The position numbers and the translations under genes were made by a program. Below are positions 25,639-35,152 of a DNA stretch of 40,799 bases, in pieces (within the stretch, counting starts at the first letter, position 1; each line of letters starts with the position of its first letter). Origin of the DNA: Clostridium sp. OF09-36 (lineage in GTDB: Bacteria > Bacillota > Clostridia > Lachnospirales > Lachnospiraceae); NCBI RefSeq assembly GCF_003481985.1, contig NZ_QUMD01000030.1, forward strand, positions 1-40,799, in the 5' to 3' direction. Under the pieces are notes generated by a model. The model was not told where the DNA came from, searched no databases, and was given only the letters and a program-made list of their open reading frames with translations.

Positions 25639-26276
25639 TAGAAGAAATGCAGTGGGTCCGTCCGGAGGAGATCGAGGCCCGCAGTATGGCGATCATCGAG
25701 TCAGAGATGCCAAAGGGCAGCTGGAGTGCAGGGGAGCTGGCTGTGGTCAAGCGCTGCATTCACACGGCAGCAGATTTTGATTACGCAGAGAATCTGTATT
25801 TTTCTCCTCATGCCGTGGAGCAGGCCGTGGCTATGATGAAGAGCGGCAACGGTTTTACCATTGTAACCGATACCAACATGGCACTGGCAGGTGTGAATAA
25901 GGCGGCATTAAAGCAGTTGAATGGAACGGTGCGCTGCTTTATGGCAGACCCGGATGTGGCGGCGGAGGCGAAGGAGCGCGGGGTGACCCGTGCCATCGTC
26001 AGCATGGAGCGCGCGGCAAAGCTTTCCGGTCCGGTCATCTTTGCAATCGGAAATGCGCCTACTGCGCTGATCCGTCTCTATGAGATGATGCAAAATGGTG
26101 AGATCCACCCGGATTTCATCATCGGGACTCCGGTTGGGTTTGTGAACGTCGTGGAATCGAAAGAACTGATCTGCCAGTCGGATGTTCCCTGCATCGTTGC
26201 GCGCGGCAGAAAAGGCGGCAGCAACATTGCGGCAGCTGTGTGCAATGCGCTGATGTATCAGGTTACCAGGGCTTAG
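25635..26276 (+). CDS. cbiC: Precorrin-8X / cobalt-precorrin-8 methylmutase
   Basis: CbiC moves a methyl group from C11 to C12 to give cobyrinic acid. The 213-residue protein has the catalytic histidine H43 in RCIHTAADFDY and the conserved IGNAPTALIRL and IGTPVGFVNVVESKE stretches. It is the last gene of the run; cbiD, cbiE, cbiT, cbiG, cbiJ, cbiA, cobU, cobS and cbiB are not in this window. Confidence 0.95.
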   Translation: MIEEMQWVRPEEIEARSMAIIESEMPKGSWSAGELAVVKRCIHTAADFDYAENLYFSPHAVEQAVAMMKSGNGFTIVTDTNMALAGVNKAALKQLNGTVRCFMADPDVAAEAKERGVTRAIVSMERAAKLSGPVIFAIGNAPTALIRLYEMMQNGEIHPDFIIGTPVGFVNVVESKELICQSDVPCIVARGRKGGSNIAAAVCNALMYQVTRA

Positions 26277-26320
26277 AAATCAGTTAAAAGGCCTAAAAGG
26301 CGGACTACGGGACGTAATGC

Positions 26321-26349
26321 TTGCATTTTCCGACAAAAATATTTATAAT
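26321..26349 (+). promoter_or_regulatory. Promoter for rel
   Basis: TTGCAT (26321-26326) and TATAAT (26344-26349) are spaced by 17 bp, 37 bp upstream of the rel start. Its position rules out the earlier in-frame ATG at 26317 for this transcript. Confidence 0.75.
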
Positions 26350-26385
26350 GATTTAATAACTATGCTCAAAAAGGTGGCTTTTTCT

Positions 26386-28671
26386 ATGGCAAAAGAACAG
26401 ACGGAGAAGAAAATGGACATTGAGCTGGAAAATCCCGCAGATTTTACCAGCCCGGAAGAATTGTATGAGGACCTGATTCGCAGTATCCGGAAGTATCATC
26501 CTTCGGACGATATCTCCCTGATCGAAAAGGCGTACAAGGTAGCACATGAGGCTCATAAGGATCAGAAACGAAAGTCGGGTGAACCTTACATCATTCACCC
26601 TCTTTGTGTTGCCATTATCCTGGCAGACCTGGAGATGGATAAAGAGACGATCGCATCAGGTATCCTTCACGATGTTGTCGAGGATACGGTCATGACGTTA
26701 GACGAGCTCTCCAAGGAGTTTGGTCCGGAGGTAGCGCTTTTGGTAGATGGTGTTACCAAGCTGACCCAGCTGTCCTGGTCGAAGGATAAGGTCGAGATGC
26801 AGGCAGAGAACCTGCGAAAAATGTTTCTTGCCATGGCAAAAGATATCCGCGTGATCCTCATCAAGCTGGCAGACCGTCTGCACAACATGCGTACGCTGCA
26901 GTATATGAAGCCGGAAAAGCAAAAAGAAAAAGCCCGTGAGACCATGGAAATTTATGCGCCGATCGCCCATCGTCTTGGTATTTCCAAGATCAAGGTAGAG
27001 CTGGATGATCTTTCCTTAAAATATCTGCAGCCGGAGGTTTATTACGACCTGGCTGAGAAGATTTCCCTTGGAAAGGATGCGCGCGAGGAGTTTGTTAAGG
27101 GCATTGTAGATGAAGTTTCTGCCCACATGAAAGAGGCGGACATTGAGGCGAAGGTAGATGGCCGCGTCAAGCATTTCTTCAGCATTTACCGGAAAATGGT
27201 CAATCAGCACAAGACACTGGACCAGATCTACGACCTGTTTGCGGTCCGCATCATTGTCGAGACCGTGAAGGACTGTTATGCGGCACTTGGTGTCATCCAT
27301 GAGCTGTACAAGCCGATCCCGGGACGGTTCAAGGATTATATCGCCATGCCGAAGCCGAACATGTATCAGTCCCTGCATACGACGCTGATCGGAAGCAATG
27401 GCCAGCCGTTTGAAATCCAGATCCGTACCTTTGAGATGCACCGTACTGCGGAATATGGTATCGCAGCACACTGGAAATACAAGGAGAGCGGCAGCGGCAA
27501 GATCGCGGCAGGCGACGAAGCTGCGAAGTTATCCTGGCTGCGCCAGATCCTGGAGTGGCAGAAGGATGCCAGCGACTCCAAAGAGTTCTTAAGCATGGTA
27601 AAAGGTGACCTGGACTTATTCTCTGAGAATGTTTACTGCTTTACCCCGTCTGGCGATGTCAAGACGCTTCCGAGCGGTTCCACGACCATTGACTTTGCTT
27701 ACTCCATCCACAGTGCTGTCGGCAACAAGATGGTGGGGGCAAGGGTCAACGGAAAGCTGGTACCGATCGAGTATGTGGTCCAGAACGGTGACCGTATCGA
27801 AGTCATCACATCCCAGAATTCCAAGGGACCGAGCCGGGACTGGCTGTCCCTGGTCAAGAGCACCCAGGCAAAGAACAAGATCAACCAGTGGTTCAAGAGC
27901 GAGTTAAAGGAAGACAATATTGTACGTGGTAAAGAACTGATCGACCGATACTGCAAGACCAAGGGGATCAACTTTGGGGACTTAAACAAGCCGGAGTTCC
28001 AGGAAAAGGTGATGCAGCGTTATGCGTTCCGTGACTGGGATTCAGTTTTGGCTTCCATTGGACACGGCGGCTTGAAAGAAGGCCAGGTCATCAACAAGAT
28101 GATCGAGGAACGTGCCAAGAAAACCCGCAAGGAAGTTACCGATACCAACATTTTAGATGGTCTTAGTGAGATGTCTGGTAACAAAGCCGAGGTCAGCAAG
28201 AAGTCCAAGGGCGGCATTATGGTCAAGGGGATCCACGATGTGGCAGTCCGTTTCTCACGGTGCTGCAGTCCGGTGCCGGGCGACGAGATCGTGGGCTATG
28301 TGACCCGCGGCCGCGGCGTTTCCATTCACCGTACTGACTGCGTAAACATCATCAACCTTCCGTCAGAGGAGCGTACCAGACTCATCGAAGCAGAGTGGCA
28401 GCAGCCGGAGGATGATACAGACAGCAAGGAGCGCTACACCACAGAGATCCAGATCTACGCAAATAACCGGATCGGTATGTTTGTCGATATTTCCAAGGTA
28501 TTTACGGAGCGTCAGATCGACATCACTTCTATGAATGTGCGCACCAGCAAGCAAGGCAAGGCCACCATCATCATGACGTTTGATATTCATGGAATTGAAG
28601 AACTGAACCGCCTGACTGACAAGTTAAGACAGATCGAGGGCGTGATCGATATAGAGAGGACTGCGGGATAG
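26386..28671 (+). CDS. rel: Bifunctional (p)ppGpp synthetase/hydrolase Rel
   Basis: Rel makes and degrades the stringent-response alarmone. Domains in order: HD hydrolase with HDVVEDT (about 95-101), synthetase with RFKDYIAMPKPNMYQSLHTT, TGS (VYCFTPSGDVKTLPSGST), a helical part, a zinc-finger-like region with RFSRCCSPVPGDEIVGY and IHRTDC, and a C-terminal ACT/RRM domain. The 761-residue length is typical of a full bifunctional enzyme, and both active sites look intact. AAGGTGG lies 8 bp before the ATG at 26386. An MBL hydrolase, hemZ, hisS and aspS follow, a conserved clostridial order, but dtd, often present after rel, is missing. Confidence 0.96.
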   Translation: MAKEQTEKKMDIELENPADFTSPEELYEDLIRSIRKYHPSDDISLIEKAYKVAHEAHKDQKRKSGEPYIIHPLCVAIILADLEMDKETIASGILHDVVEDTVMTLDELSKEFGPEVALLVDGVTKLTQLSWSKDKVEMQAENLRKMFLAMAKDIRVILIKLADRLHNMRTLQYMKPEKQKEKARETMEIYAPIAHRLGISKIKVELDDLSLKYLQPEVYYDLAEKISLGKDAREEFVKGIVDEVSAHMKEADIEAKVDGRVKHFFSIYRKMVNQHKTLDQIYDLFAVRIIVETVKDCYAALGVIHELYKPIPGRFKDYIAMPKPNMYQSLHTTLIGSNGQPFEIQIRTFEMHRTAEYGIAAHWKYKESGSGKIAAGDEAAKLSWLRQILEWQKDASDSKEFLSMVKGDLDLFSENVYCFTPSGDVKTLPSGSTTIDFAYSIHSAVGNKMVGARVNGKLVPIEYVVQNGDRIEVITSQNSKGPSRDWLSLVKSTQAKNKINQWFKSELKEDNIVRGKELIDRYCKTKGINFGDLNKPEFQEKVMQRYAFRDWDSVLASIGHGGLKEGQVINKMIEERAKKTRKEVTDTNILDGLSEMSGNKAEVSKKSKGGIMVKGIHDVAVRFSRCCSPVPGDEIVGYVTRGRGVSIHRTDCVNIINLPSEERTRLIEAEWQQPEDDTDSKERYTTEIQIYANNRIGMFVDISKVFTERQIDITSMNVRTSKQGKATIIMTFDIHGIEELNRLTDKLRQIEGVIDIERTAG

Positions 28672-28722
28672 TTGTTCCGCAGTTTTTCTTTTCATTTATC
28701 AAACGGGAAAAAGGAGCAAAAC

Positions 28723-29382
28723 ATGAGCAATTTTCGAATAAAAACCTACGTGCTGGGCGGCATCAGCACAAACTGCTATCTTGTATTTTGCGAGGGAGAA
28801 AAGGCGGCGGTGATCATCGATCCGGCCGACAATGCGGACTACCTGGTCAGCAAATGCCGGGAGTTTGGCGTGGAGCCGGAGGCTGTGCTTTTAACGCATG
28901 CACATTTCGACCATATGATGGCGGCAGATGATATCCGCAAGACATACGGCTGTAAGCTTTATGTGCATATGGACGATGAGAAGATGTTAAATGATCCGTT
29001 CCTGAATCTTTCCGGGACCATGGGAACCGAGCAGGTCAGCATCAGCGCAGATTATTTGCTGCGCGACGGCGACGTCCTGCATTTTTTGAACCGGGAGTGG
29101 AAGGTCATGGCAACACCGGGACATACCGCGGGTTCTGTCTGTTATTACATCCCGGAGGAAGAGGTGATCTTCAGCGGAGATACCTTATTTGCAGAGTCTT
29201 TAGGCCGGACCGATCTTCCGACTGGAAGTATGTCTGCAATCGTGCATTCTATCGCGGAAAAACTTCTTGTATTGCCGGATGAGATCATGGTTTATCCGGG
29301 CCACGGCGATGCCACGACGATTGCCCATGAAAAGCAGTACAATCCGGTGGCTGCGTATGTGAGAAAGGGAGGCAGACGGTAA
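28723..29382 (+). CDS. MBL-fold metallo-hydrolase, glyoxalase II-like
   Basis: The 219-residue protein has the metal motif THAHFDH (58-64), GHTAGSVCYY, FSGDTLFAESLGRTDLPTGS and YPGHGDATT, placing it in the YqgX/glyoxalase II-like group. The true substrate is unknown; thioester hydrolysis is the usual prediction. It starts at 28723 behind AAGGAG and its stop overlaps the hemZ start by 1 bp (TAATG). Confidence 0.9.
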   Translation: MSNFRIKTYVLGGISTNCYLVFCEGEKAAVIIDPADNADYLVSKCREFGVEPEAVLLTHAHFDHMMAADDIRKTYGCKLYVHMDDEKMLNDPFLNLSGTMGTEQVSISADYLLRDGDVLHFLNREWKVMATPGHTAGSVCYYIPEEEVIFSGDTLFAESLGRTDLPTGSMSAIVHSIAEKLLVLPDEIMVYPGHGDATTIAHEKQYNPVAAYVRKGGRR

Positions 29383-30886
29383 TGATCGGAATTTTGTTAA
29401 ATGACAGTGCCTATGAGCAGGACATCCGGGAACTATTGATGGCATTTTACCCGGGGCAGACGTTCGCCCATGAGATGCAGGATGACCTGGACTTTTTCGT
29501 GGAAGGAACGGTAAATGAAGACCACACAGAGTTTAACCTTTGTCTGGGACATCTTGGAAGAAGTTCTTTTGCGGCGTTTTCCATGGAAGCGCTGGAGCCT
29601 GGCGTGCGTGCAGAGCTTCAGGCGGCAGCGGAAAGCAGCGTTTTAAAGGTTGATTACGAGAATCGTTTCGAGACGAAGAACAAGATCAAGCGAAGACTCT
29701 ATGTACTGCTGATGCAGCAGACCGGAAAACTCCTTCCGTGGGGAACCTTAACCGGCATCCGTCCGACCAAGATCGCCATGACCAAATTTGCGGAGGGCGA
29801 GAGTGCGGAAAGCATCTTCCACCATATGAAGGACACTTACTTTACCAGCAACGAGAAGATCAACTTAAGCATTGAGATCGCCCAGAGAGAGCGCCAGCTG
29901 CTTTCCACAATCGACTATAAAGAGGGATACAGTCTGTATGTCGGCATTCCGTTCTGTCCGACCACCTGCCTGTACTGCTCCTTCACCTCTTATCCGATCG
30001 GAAAGTGGAAGGACCGCACTCATGAGTATCTGGACGCATTATTCAAAGAACTGGACTATGTGGCAGAGAAGAAAAAGGGCTGTACCCTGGATACCGTCTA
30101 CTTTGGAGGCGGTACCCCGACTTCCCTATCCCCTGAGGATCTGGATCAGCTCATCACCAAATTGAAAGCAACCTTCGATTTCTCTACCGTCCAGGAGTTT
30201 ACGGTGGAGGCAGGACGTCCGGACAGCATTACCCGGGAAAAACTGGAGGTCTTAAAGAAACACGGTGTTGACCGTATCTCCATCAACCCGCAGACCATGA
30301 AGCAGGACACTCTGCGGCTCATCGGACGCCGCCATACCGTAGAGGATGTGGTGGACCGTTTTCAGCTTGCGCGGGAAGTTGGCTTTGACAACATCAACAT
30401 GGATCTGATCATCGGACTGCCGGAGGAAACGTTAGAGGACGTGCAGGCGACCATGGAAGCGTGAAGGCGCTGGCACCGGACAGCGTGACCGTGCACTCTT
30501 TAGCAATCAAGCGTGCAGCACGCTTAAATACCATGAAAGAAGTCTATAAGGACTTAAAGATCGAGAATACTCAGGAGATGATCGACTTAACAGCCCGCTA
30601 TGCAAGAGAAATGGGACTGGAACCGTATTATCTGTACCGCCAGAAAAATATGGCTGGAAACTTTGAGAATGTCGGCTATGCGGCGCCGGGAAAAGCCTGC
30701 ATTTACAATGTGCTCATCATGGAGGAGCAGCAGACGATCATCGGCTGCGGGGCAGGAACTACGACCAAGCGTCTTTTCCCGGAGGAAAACCGCATCGAGC
30801 GCTGTGAGAATGTCAAAGACGTGGAGCAGTACATCAGCCGTGTGGATGAGATGATCGAGCGGAAAGAGAAACTATTTGCGCAGTAA
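29382..30886 (+). CDS. hemZ: Coproporphyrinogen dehydrogenase-like radical SAM protein HemZ, one frameshift
   Basis: HemZ is an anaerobic coproporphyrinogen III oxidase-like radical-SAM protein; some family members are not proven to have this activity. The cluster motif is C192, C196 and C199 in IPFCPTTCLYCSF, followed by YFGGGTPTSL, GRPDSITREKLEVL and RISINPQTM. The frame stops at 30464; one missing C at 30460 (GAAGCGTG to GAAGCCGTG) joins it to VKALAPDSVTVHSLAIKRAARLN and gives 501 residues, the usual HemZ length with its longer N-terminal region. It is probably co-transcribed with rel and the MBL gene. Confidence 0.9.
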
Positions 30887-30976
30887 GGGAACCGCAGCGT
30901 AACTCTGCTGCCGGGTGCGTACGTGCAAATAGAAATAAAACTTTTGCCGGACATCTCGTAACTTACATACTTGCGA

Positions 30977-31005
30977 TTGCATTTTGTGTTTTAGAATAGT
31001 ATAAT
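30977..31005 (+). promoter_or_regulatory. Promoter for hisS
   Basis: TTGCAT (30977-30982) and TATAAT (31000-31005) are spaced by 17 bp, 66 bp upstream of the hisS start. No T-box motif was recognised in the leader. Confidence 0.75.
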
Positions 31006-31071
31006 CTTTAGGAATATGTGATTTTTCAGATACACAGAGAGATTTACAAAGATAGAAAACGGAGAAAGAAT

Positions 31072-32334
31072 ATGGCATTGAAAAAGAAGCCGGTTACCGG
31101 CATGCGTGATATCCTGCCGGCAGAGATGCAGGTGCGGGAATATGTGATGAACCAGATCCGTGAAACCTACCGCAGTTTCGGATTTACCCAGGTGGAGACT
31201 CCGTGTGTGGAGCATATCGAGAACCTGACCAGTAAGCAGGGCGGTGACAACGAGAAGCTGATCTTCAAGATCTTAAAGCGCGGCGAGAAGCTGAACCTTG
31301 AGACTGCTGAAACAGAGAATGATTTAACAGACAGCGGACTCCGCTACGACCTGACCCTGCCGCTGTCCCGTTATTATTCCAACAACGGCGCACAGCTGCC
31401 GAGCCCGTTCAAAGCTCTGCAGATGGGCAGTGTATGGCGTGCAGACCGTCCGCAGCGCGGCCGTTTCCGCCAGTTCACCCAGTGTGATATCGATATTTTA
31501 GGCGATGCAACCAATATGGCTGAGATCGAGCTGATCCTGGCTACGACCACAGCACTTGGCAAGATCTGTCCGAAAAACGCATTTACCGTGCGCATCAATG
31601 ACCGCGGTATCTTAAAGGGTATGGCACTTTACTGCGGTTTCCCGGAGGATGGACTGGATCAGGTCTTCATCACCCTGGATAAGATGGACAAGATCGGTCT
31701 GGACGGCGTAAAGACAGAGCTTTTGGAACTTGGCTATGCACAGGAGAGCGTAGAAAAGTACGCAGATCTGTTAGCAAATCTGGGTGAGGATGCAGCAGCG
31801 GTCCGCGGTCTGGGTGAAACCTTAGCCGGTGTGTTAGATGCAAAGACTGCAGAAAACCTGGCTAACATTATGGATACCGTGACCGAGGTTGCGGAAACTG
31901 ATTTCAAGCTGGCCTTTGACCCGACTCTGGTGCGCGGTATGTCTTACTATACCGGAACCATTTTTGAGGTTTCCATGGAAGGCTTCGGCGGTTCCGTTGC
32001 AGGCGGCGGAAGATACGACAAGATGATTGGCAAGTTCACCGGCCAGGATACCCCGGCCTGCGGCTTCTCCATCGGATTCGAACGTATCGTTACCATTCTT
32101 ATGGAGCAGGGCGGCGAAATCGAGAACGCAGCTCCGAAGAAAGCATACCTCATCGAAAAGGGTATGGACCAGTCCCGCTTCGGCCAGATCATGAAACAGG
32201 CTATGGACGAGCGTAAAGCCGGTGTCCAGGTGCTTGTTTCCATGATGAACAAGAATAAGAAGTTCCAGAAGGAGCAGCTGAACAAGGAAGGCTACACAGA
32301 GTTTGTAGAGTTCTATAAGGAAGCACTGAAATAA
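31072..32334 (+). CDS. hisS: Histidyl-tRNA synthetase
   Basis: A class II synthetase of 420 residues that charges tRNA-His. It opens with KKKPVTGMRDILP, has motif 2 in MGSVWRADRPQRGRFRQFTQCD, the histidine A loop LVRGMSYYTGTIFEV and motif 3 ACGFSIGFERI, with the anticodon-binding domain at the end. The ATG at 31072 is preferred to one at 31018 because GGAGA is close upstream and homologues begin here. aspS follows, as in most Firmicutes. Confidence 0.97.
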   Translation: MALKKKPVTGMRDILPAEMQVREYVMNQIRETYRSFGFTQVETPCVEHIENLTSKQGGDNEKLIFKILKRGEKLNLETAETENDLTDSGLRYDLTLPLSRYYSNNGAQLPSPFKALQMGSVWRADRPQRGRFRQFTQCDIDILGDATNMAEIELILATTTALGKICPKNAFTVRINDRGILKGMALYCGFPEDGLDQVFITLDKMDKIGLDGVKTELLELGYAQESVEKYADLLANLGEDAAAVRGLGETLAGVLDAKTAENLANIMDTVTEVAETDFKLAFDPTLVRGMSYYTGTIFEVSMEGFGGSVAGGGRYDKMIGKFTGQDTPACGFSIGFERIVTILMEQGGEIENAAPKKAYLIEKGMDQSRFGQIMKQAMDERKAGVQVLVSMMNKNKKFQKEQLNKEGYTEFVEFYKEALK

Positions 32335-32446
32335 AGAAAAACTTTGAAATAAGAAATCAGCTTTAAAATAATAAGGCTTAAATGAGAACCATTATAAATT
32401 CAGAAGAACCACGGAGTGATCCGTGCTGAAATAAGGAGACAAAACC

Positions 32447-34246
32447 ATGGCAGAATCAATGCTGGGACTGAAACGGTCCCATCGGTGTACGGAAGTCACC
32501 ACAGCAAACATCGGTCAGGACGTGACCGTAATGGGCTGGGTGCAGAAAAGCAGAAACAAGGGCGGAATCATCTTCGTAGATTTACGTGACCGCTCCGGTA
32601 TCCTGCAGATCATCTTTGAGGAGAGCGACTGCGGCGCAGAGAGCTTCGCAAAGGCAGAAAAGTTAAGAAGTGAATATGTCATTGCAGTAACCGGCCGTGT
32701 TGAGGCACGTTCCGGCGCAGTCAATGAGAACCTGGCGACCGGCGCGATCGAGGTACGTGCCAACAGCCTGCGCATCTTATCTGAGTCCGAGACCCCGCCA
32801 TTCCCGATCGAGGAGAACTCCAAGACCAAAGAGGAACTGCGCTTAAAATACCGTTTCCTGGATTTAAGAAGACCGGATATGCAGCGCAACCTGCTTCTCA
32901 GAAGTAAGATCGCTATCCTTACCAGACAGTTCCTGGCAGAGGAAGGATTTTTAGAGATCGAAACCCCAACCCTCATCAAGAGTACTCCAGAGGGAGCAAG
33001 AGACTACCTGGTACCGAGCCGTGTGCATCCGGGTTCCTTCTATGCACTTCCGCAGTCCCCGCAGCTCTTTAAGCAGCTCTTAATGTGCTCCGGCTACGAC
33101 CGTTACTTCCAGCTGGCACGCTGCTACCGCGATGAGGACCTGCGTGCAGACCGTCAGCCGGAGTTCACCCAGATCGATATGGAGCTTTCCTTCGTAGACG
33201 TAGACGATGTGATTGATGTCAACGAGCGTCTCTTACACAAGCTGTTCAAGGAAATCTTAAACGTAGAGATTCCGCAGCCGATTCCGCGTATGACCTGGCA
33301 GGAGGCTATGGACCGTTTCGGTTCTGATAAGCCGGACCTGCGTTTTGGTATGGAGTTAAAGAACGTATCCGACGTAGTCAAAGACTGCGAGTTTGTCGTA
33401 TTCAAGGGCGCACTCGAAAACGGCGGTACCGTCCGTGGTATCAACGCAGAGGGACAGGGCCATATGCCGCGTAAGAAGATCGACGCACTGGTTGAGTTCG
33501 CAAAGGGCTACGGCGCAAAGGGTCTTGCTTACATCGCAATCCAGGAGGACGGCAGCTACAAGTCTTCCTTCGCAAAATTCATGACCGAGGACCAGATGGC
33601 AGCCTCATTTCCGCTATGGATGGCAAGCCGGGTGACCTGCTGTTATTCGCAGCAGATAAGAACAAAGTTGTATGGGATGTTCTTGGCAACCTGCGTCTGG
33701 AGATCGCACGCCAGCTTGACCTCTTGAAGAAAGACGACTACAAGTTCCTGTGGGTAACTGAGTTCCCGTTACTGGAGTACTCCGAGGAGCAGGGACGTTT
33801 CGTGGCAATGCATCACCCATTCACCATGCCGATGGACGAAGACTGGCACCTGATCGATACCGATCCGGCGCAGTACGCGCAAAAGCATACGATATCGTAT
33901 TAAACGGTACCGAGATCGGTGGTGGTTCCGTTCGTATCCACCAGAGCGACATCCAGTCCAAGATGTTCGAGGTACTGGGCTTCACACCGGAGAAGGCACA
34001 GGAGCAGTTCGGCTCCTGCTTGAAGCATTCAAGTACGGAGTACCGCCGCACGCTGGTCTGGCATACGGCCTTGACCGTGTGGTTATGCTGATGGGCGGCT
34101 GCGACAGCATCCGTGAGGTCATTGCATTCCCGAAGGTAAAGGATGCCTCCTGCCTGATGACCGAGGCACCGACCCCGGTAGATCCGAAGCAGCTTGAGGA
34201 GCTTGGCATCGAGGTGTGCGAAGAAGCTGGGAAGACAGAAGAATAA
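32447..34246 (+). CDS. aspS: Aspartyl-tRNA synthetase, with three frameshifts
   Basis: AspRS charges tRNA-Asp (possibly also tRNA-Asn). The N-terminal OB fold (GWVQKSRNKGGIIFVDLRDRSG), class II motif 2 (YFQLARCYRDEDLRADRQPEFTQ type), GAD insertion and motif 3 (AGLAYGLDRVVMLMGG) are all present, but in shifting frames. Single bases are missing at 33603-33604 (C), 33873 (G) and 34014 (T); restoring them gives one 600-residue protein ending at the TAA at 34244-34246. Three losses in one essential gene point strongly to sequence error. AAGGAG precedes the ATG and a strong terminator follows. Confidence 0.92.
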
Positions 34247-34268
34247 AAACGCAATAAATTTGATTAGG

Positions 34269-34318
34269 AAAAGGGCTCTGGAATGCTGCCATATGGCGGC
34301 ATTCCGGAGCCCTTTTAC
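34269..34318 (+). terminator. Strong terminator after aspS
   Basis: A 22-bp near-perfect stem (34269-34290 with 34295-34316) has a 4-nt ATAT loop and ends in TTTT. The A run at its left edge would let it work on the other strand too. Confidence 0.9.
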
Positions 34319-34333
34319 ACAGTTCGGGTTGTA

Positions 34334-34353
34334 TCTGTGAAATCTCTGTGAAA
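34334..34353 (+). promoter_or_regulatory. Direct repeat, candidate operator of the response regulator
   Basis: TCTGTGAAA occurs at 34334-34342 and again at 34345-34353, exactly 11 bp apart. OmpR/PhoB-type regulators typically bind tandem sites with this one-turn spacing. It lies 125 bp upstream of the response regulator gene, so autoregulation is a reasonable inference. Confidence 0.4.
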
Positions 34354-34477
34354 ACGTGGAAAACCAGAAAAATATCTGCTAAAATGGGGAAAAAGAAGGA
34401 AAACTGCAGGCTGCAGGGTACAGTCAGCAGCAGAAATTCTGTGTGAATCAGCATTTACAGAGAGGAGACGATACATA

Positions 34478-35152
34478 ATGGATTCCTTAAAAATATTAGT
34501 AGTAGACGATGAAGCCAGAATGCGCAAGCTGGTCAAAGACTTCCTGACGATCAAGGGCTTTTCCGTGATCGAGGCGGAGGACGGCGAGCAGGCGGTCGAT
34601 ATTTTTTTTAAACAGAAAGATATTTCACTGATCATTCTGGATGTGATGATGCCGAAAATGGACGGCTGGGAAGTTTTGAAGACGGTGCGCCAGTATTCCC
34701 AGGTGCCAGTCATCATGCTGACAGCCCGGGGTGAGGAGCGCGATGAACTCCAGGGCTTTAAGCTTGGAGTGGATGAGTATATTTCCAAACCGTTCAGCCC
34801 GAAGATTCTGGTCGCGAGAGTGGAGGCGATTCTGCGCCGGTCCAACGTAGCGGTGAGCGAGACCATGGAAGTGGGCGGTATCCGCATTGACAAGGCGGCG
34901 CACCTGGTCGAGATTGACGGAAAACCGGTTGACTTAAGTTACAAAGAGTTTGAACTTTTGACTTACTTTATGGAAAACCAGGGCATTGCGCTGTCCAGGG
35001 AGAAGATTTTGAACAATGTCTGGAATTATGATTATTTCGGGGATGCCCGCACGATCGATACCCACGTTAAAAAACTGCGCAGCAAGATGGGTGAGAAGGG
35101 CAATTATATCAAGACCATCTGGGGTATGGGGTATAAATTCGAGGTAGACTGA
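34478..35152 (+). CDS. OmpR/PhoB-family response regulator
   Basis: The 224-residue protein has a receiver domain with acidic pocket D10/D11, phospho-acceptor D55 in LIILDVMMPK and the YISKPF lysine, then a winged-helix DNA-binding domain ending ARTIDTHVKKLRSKMG and IWGMGYKFEVD. AGAGGAG lies upstream of the ATG. The histidine kinase start overlaps its stop by 1 bp, so the two are a matched pair. The stimulus and target genes are not revealed; family and order resemble many clostridial envelope-stress systems. Confidence 0.95.
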   Translation: MDSLKILVVDDEARMRKLVKDFLTIKGFSVIEAEDGEQAVDIFFKQKDISLIILDVMMPKMDGWEVLKTVRQYSQVPVIMLTARGEERDELQGFKLGVDEYISKPFSPKILVARVEAILRRSNVAVSETMEVGGIRIDKAAHLVEIDGKPVDLSYKEFELLTYFMENQGIALSREKILNNVWNYDYFGDARTIDTHVKKLRSKMGEKGNYIKTIWGMGYKFEVD

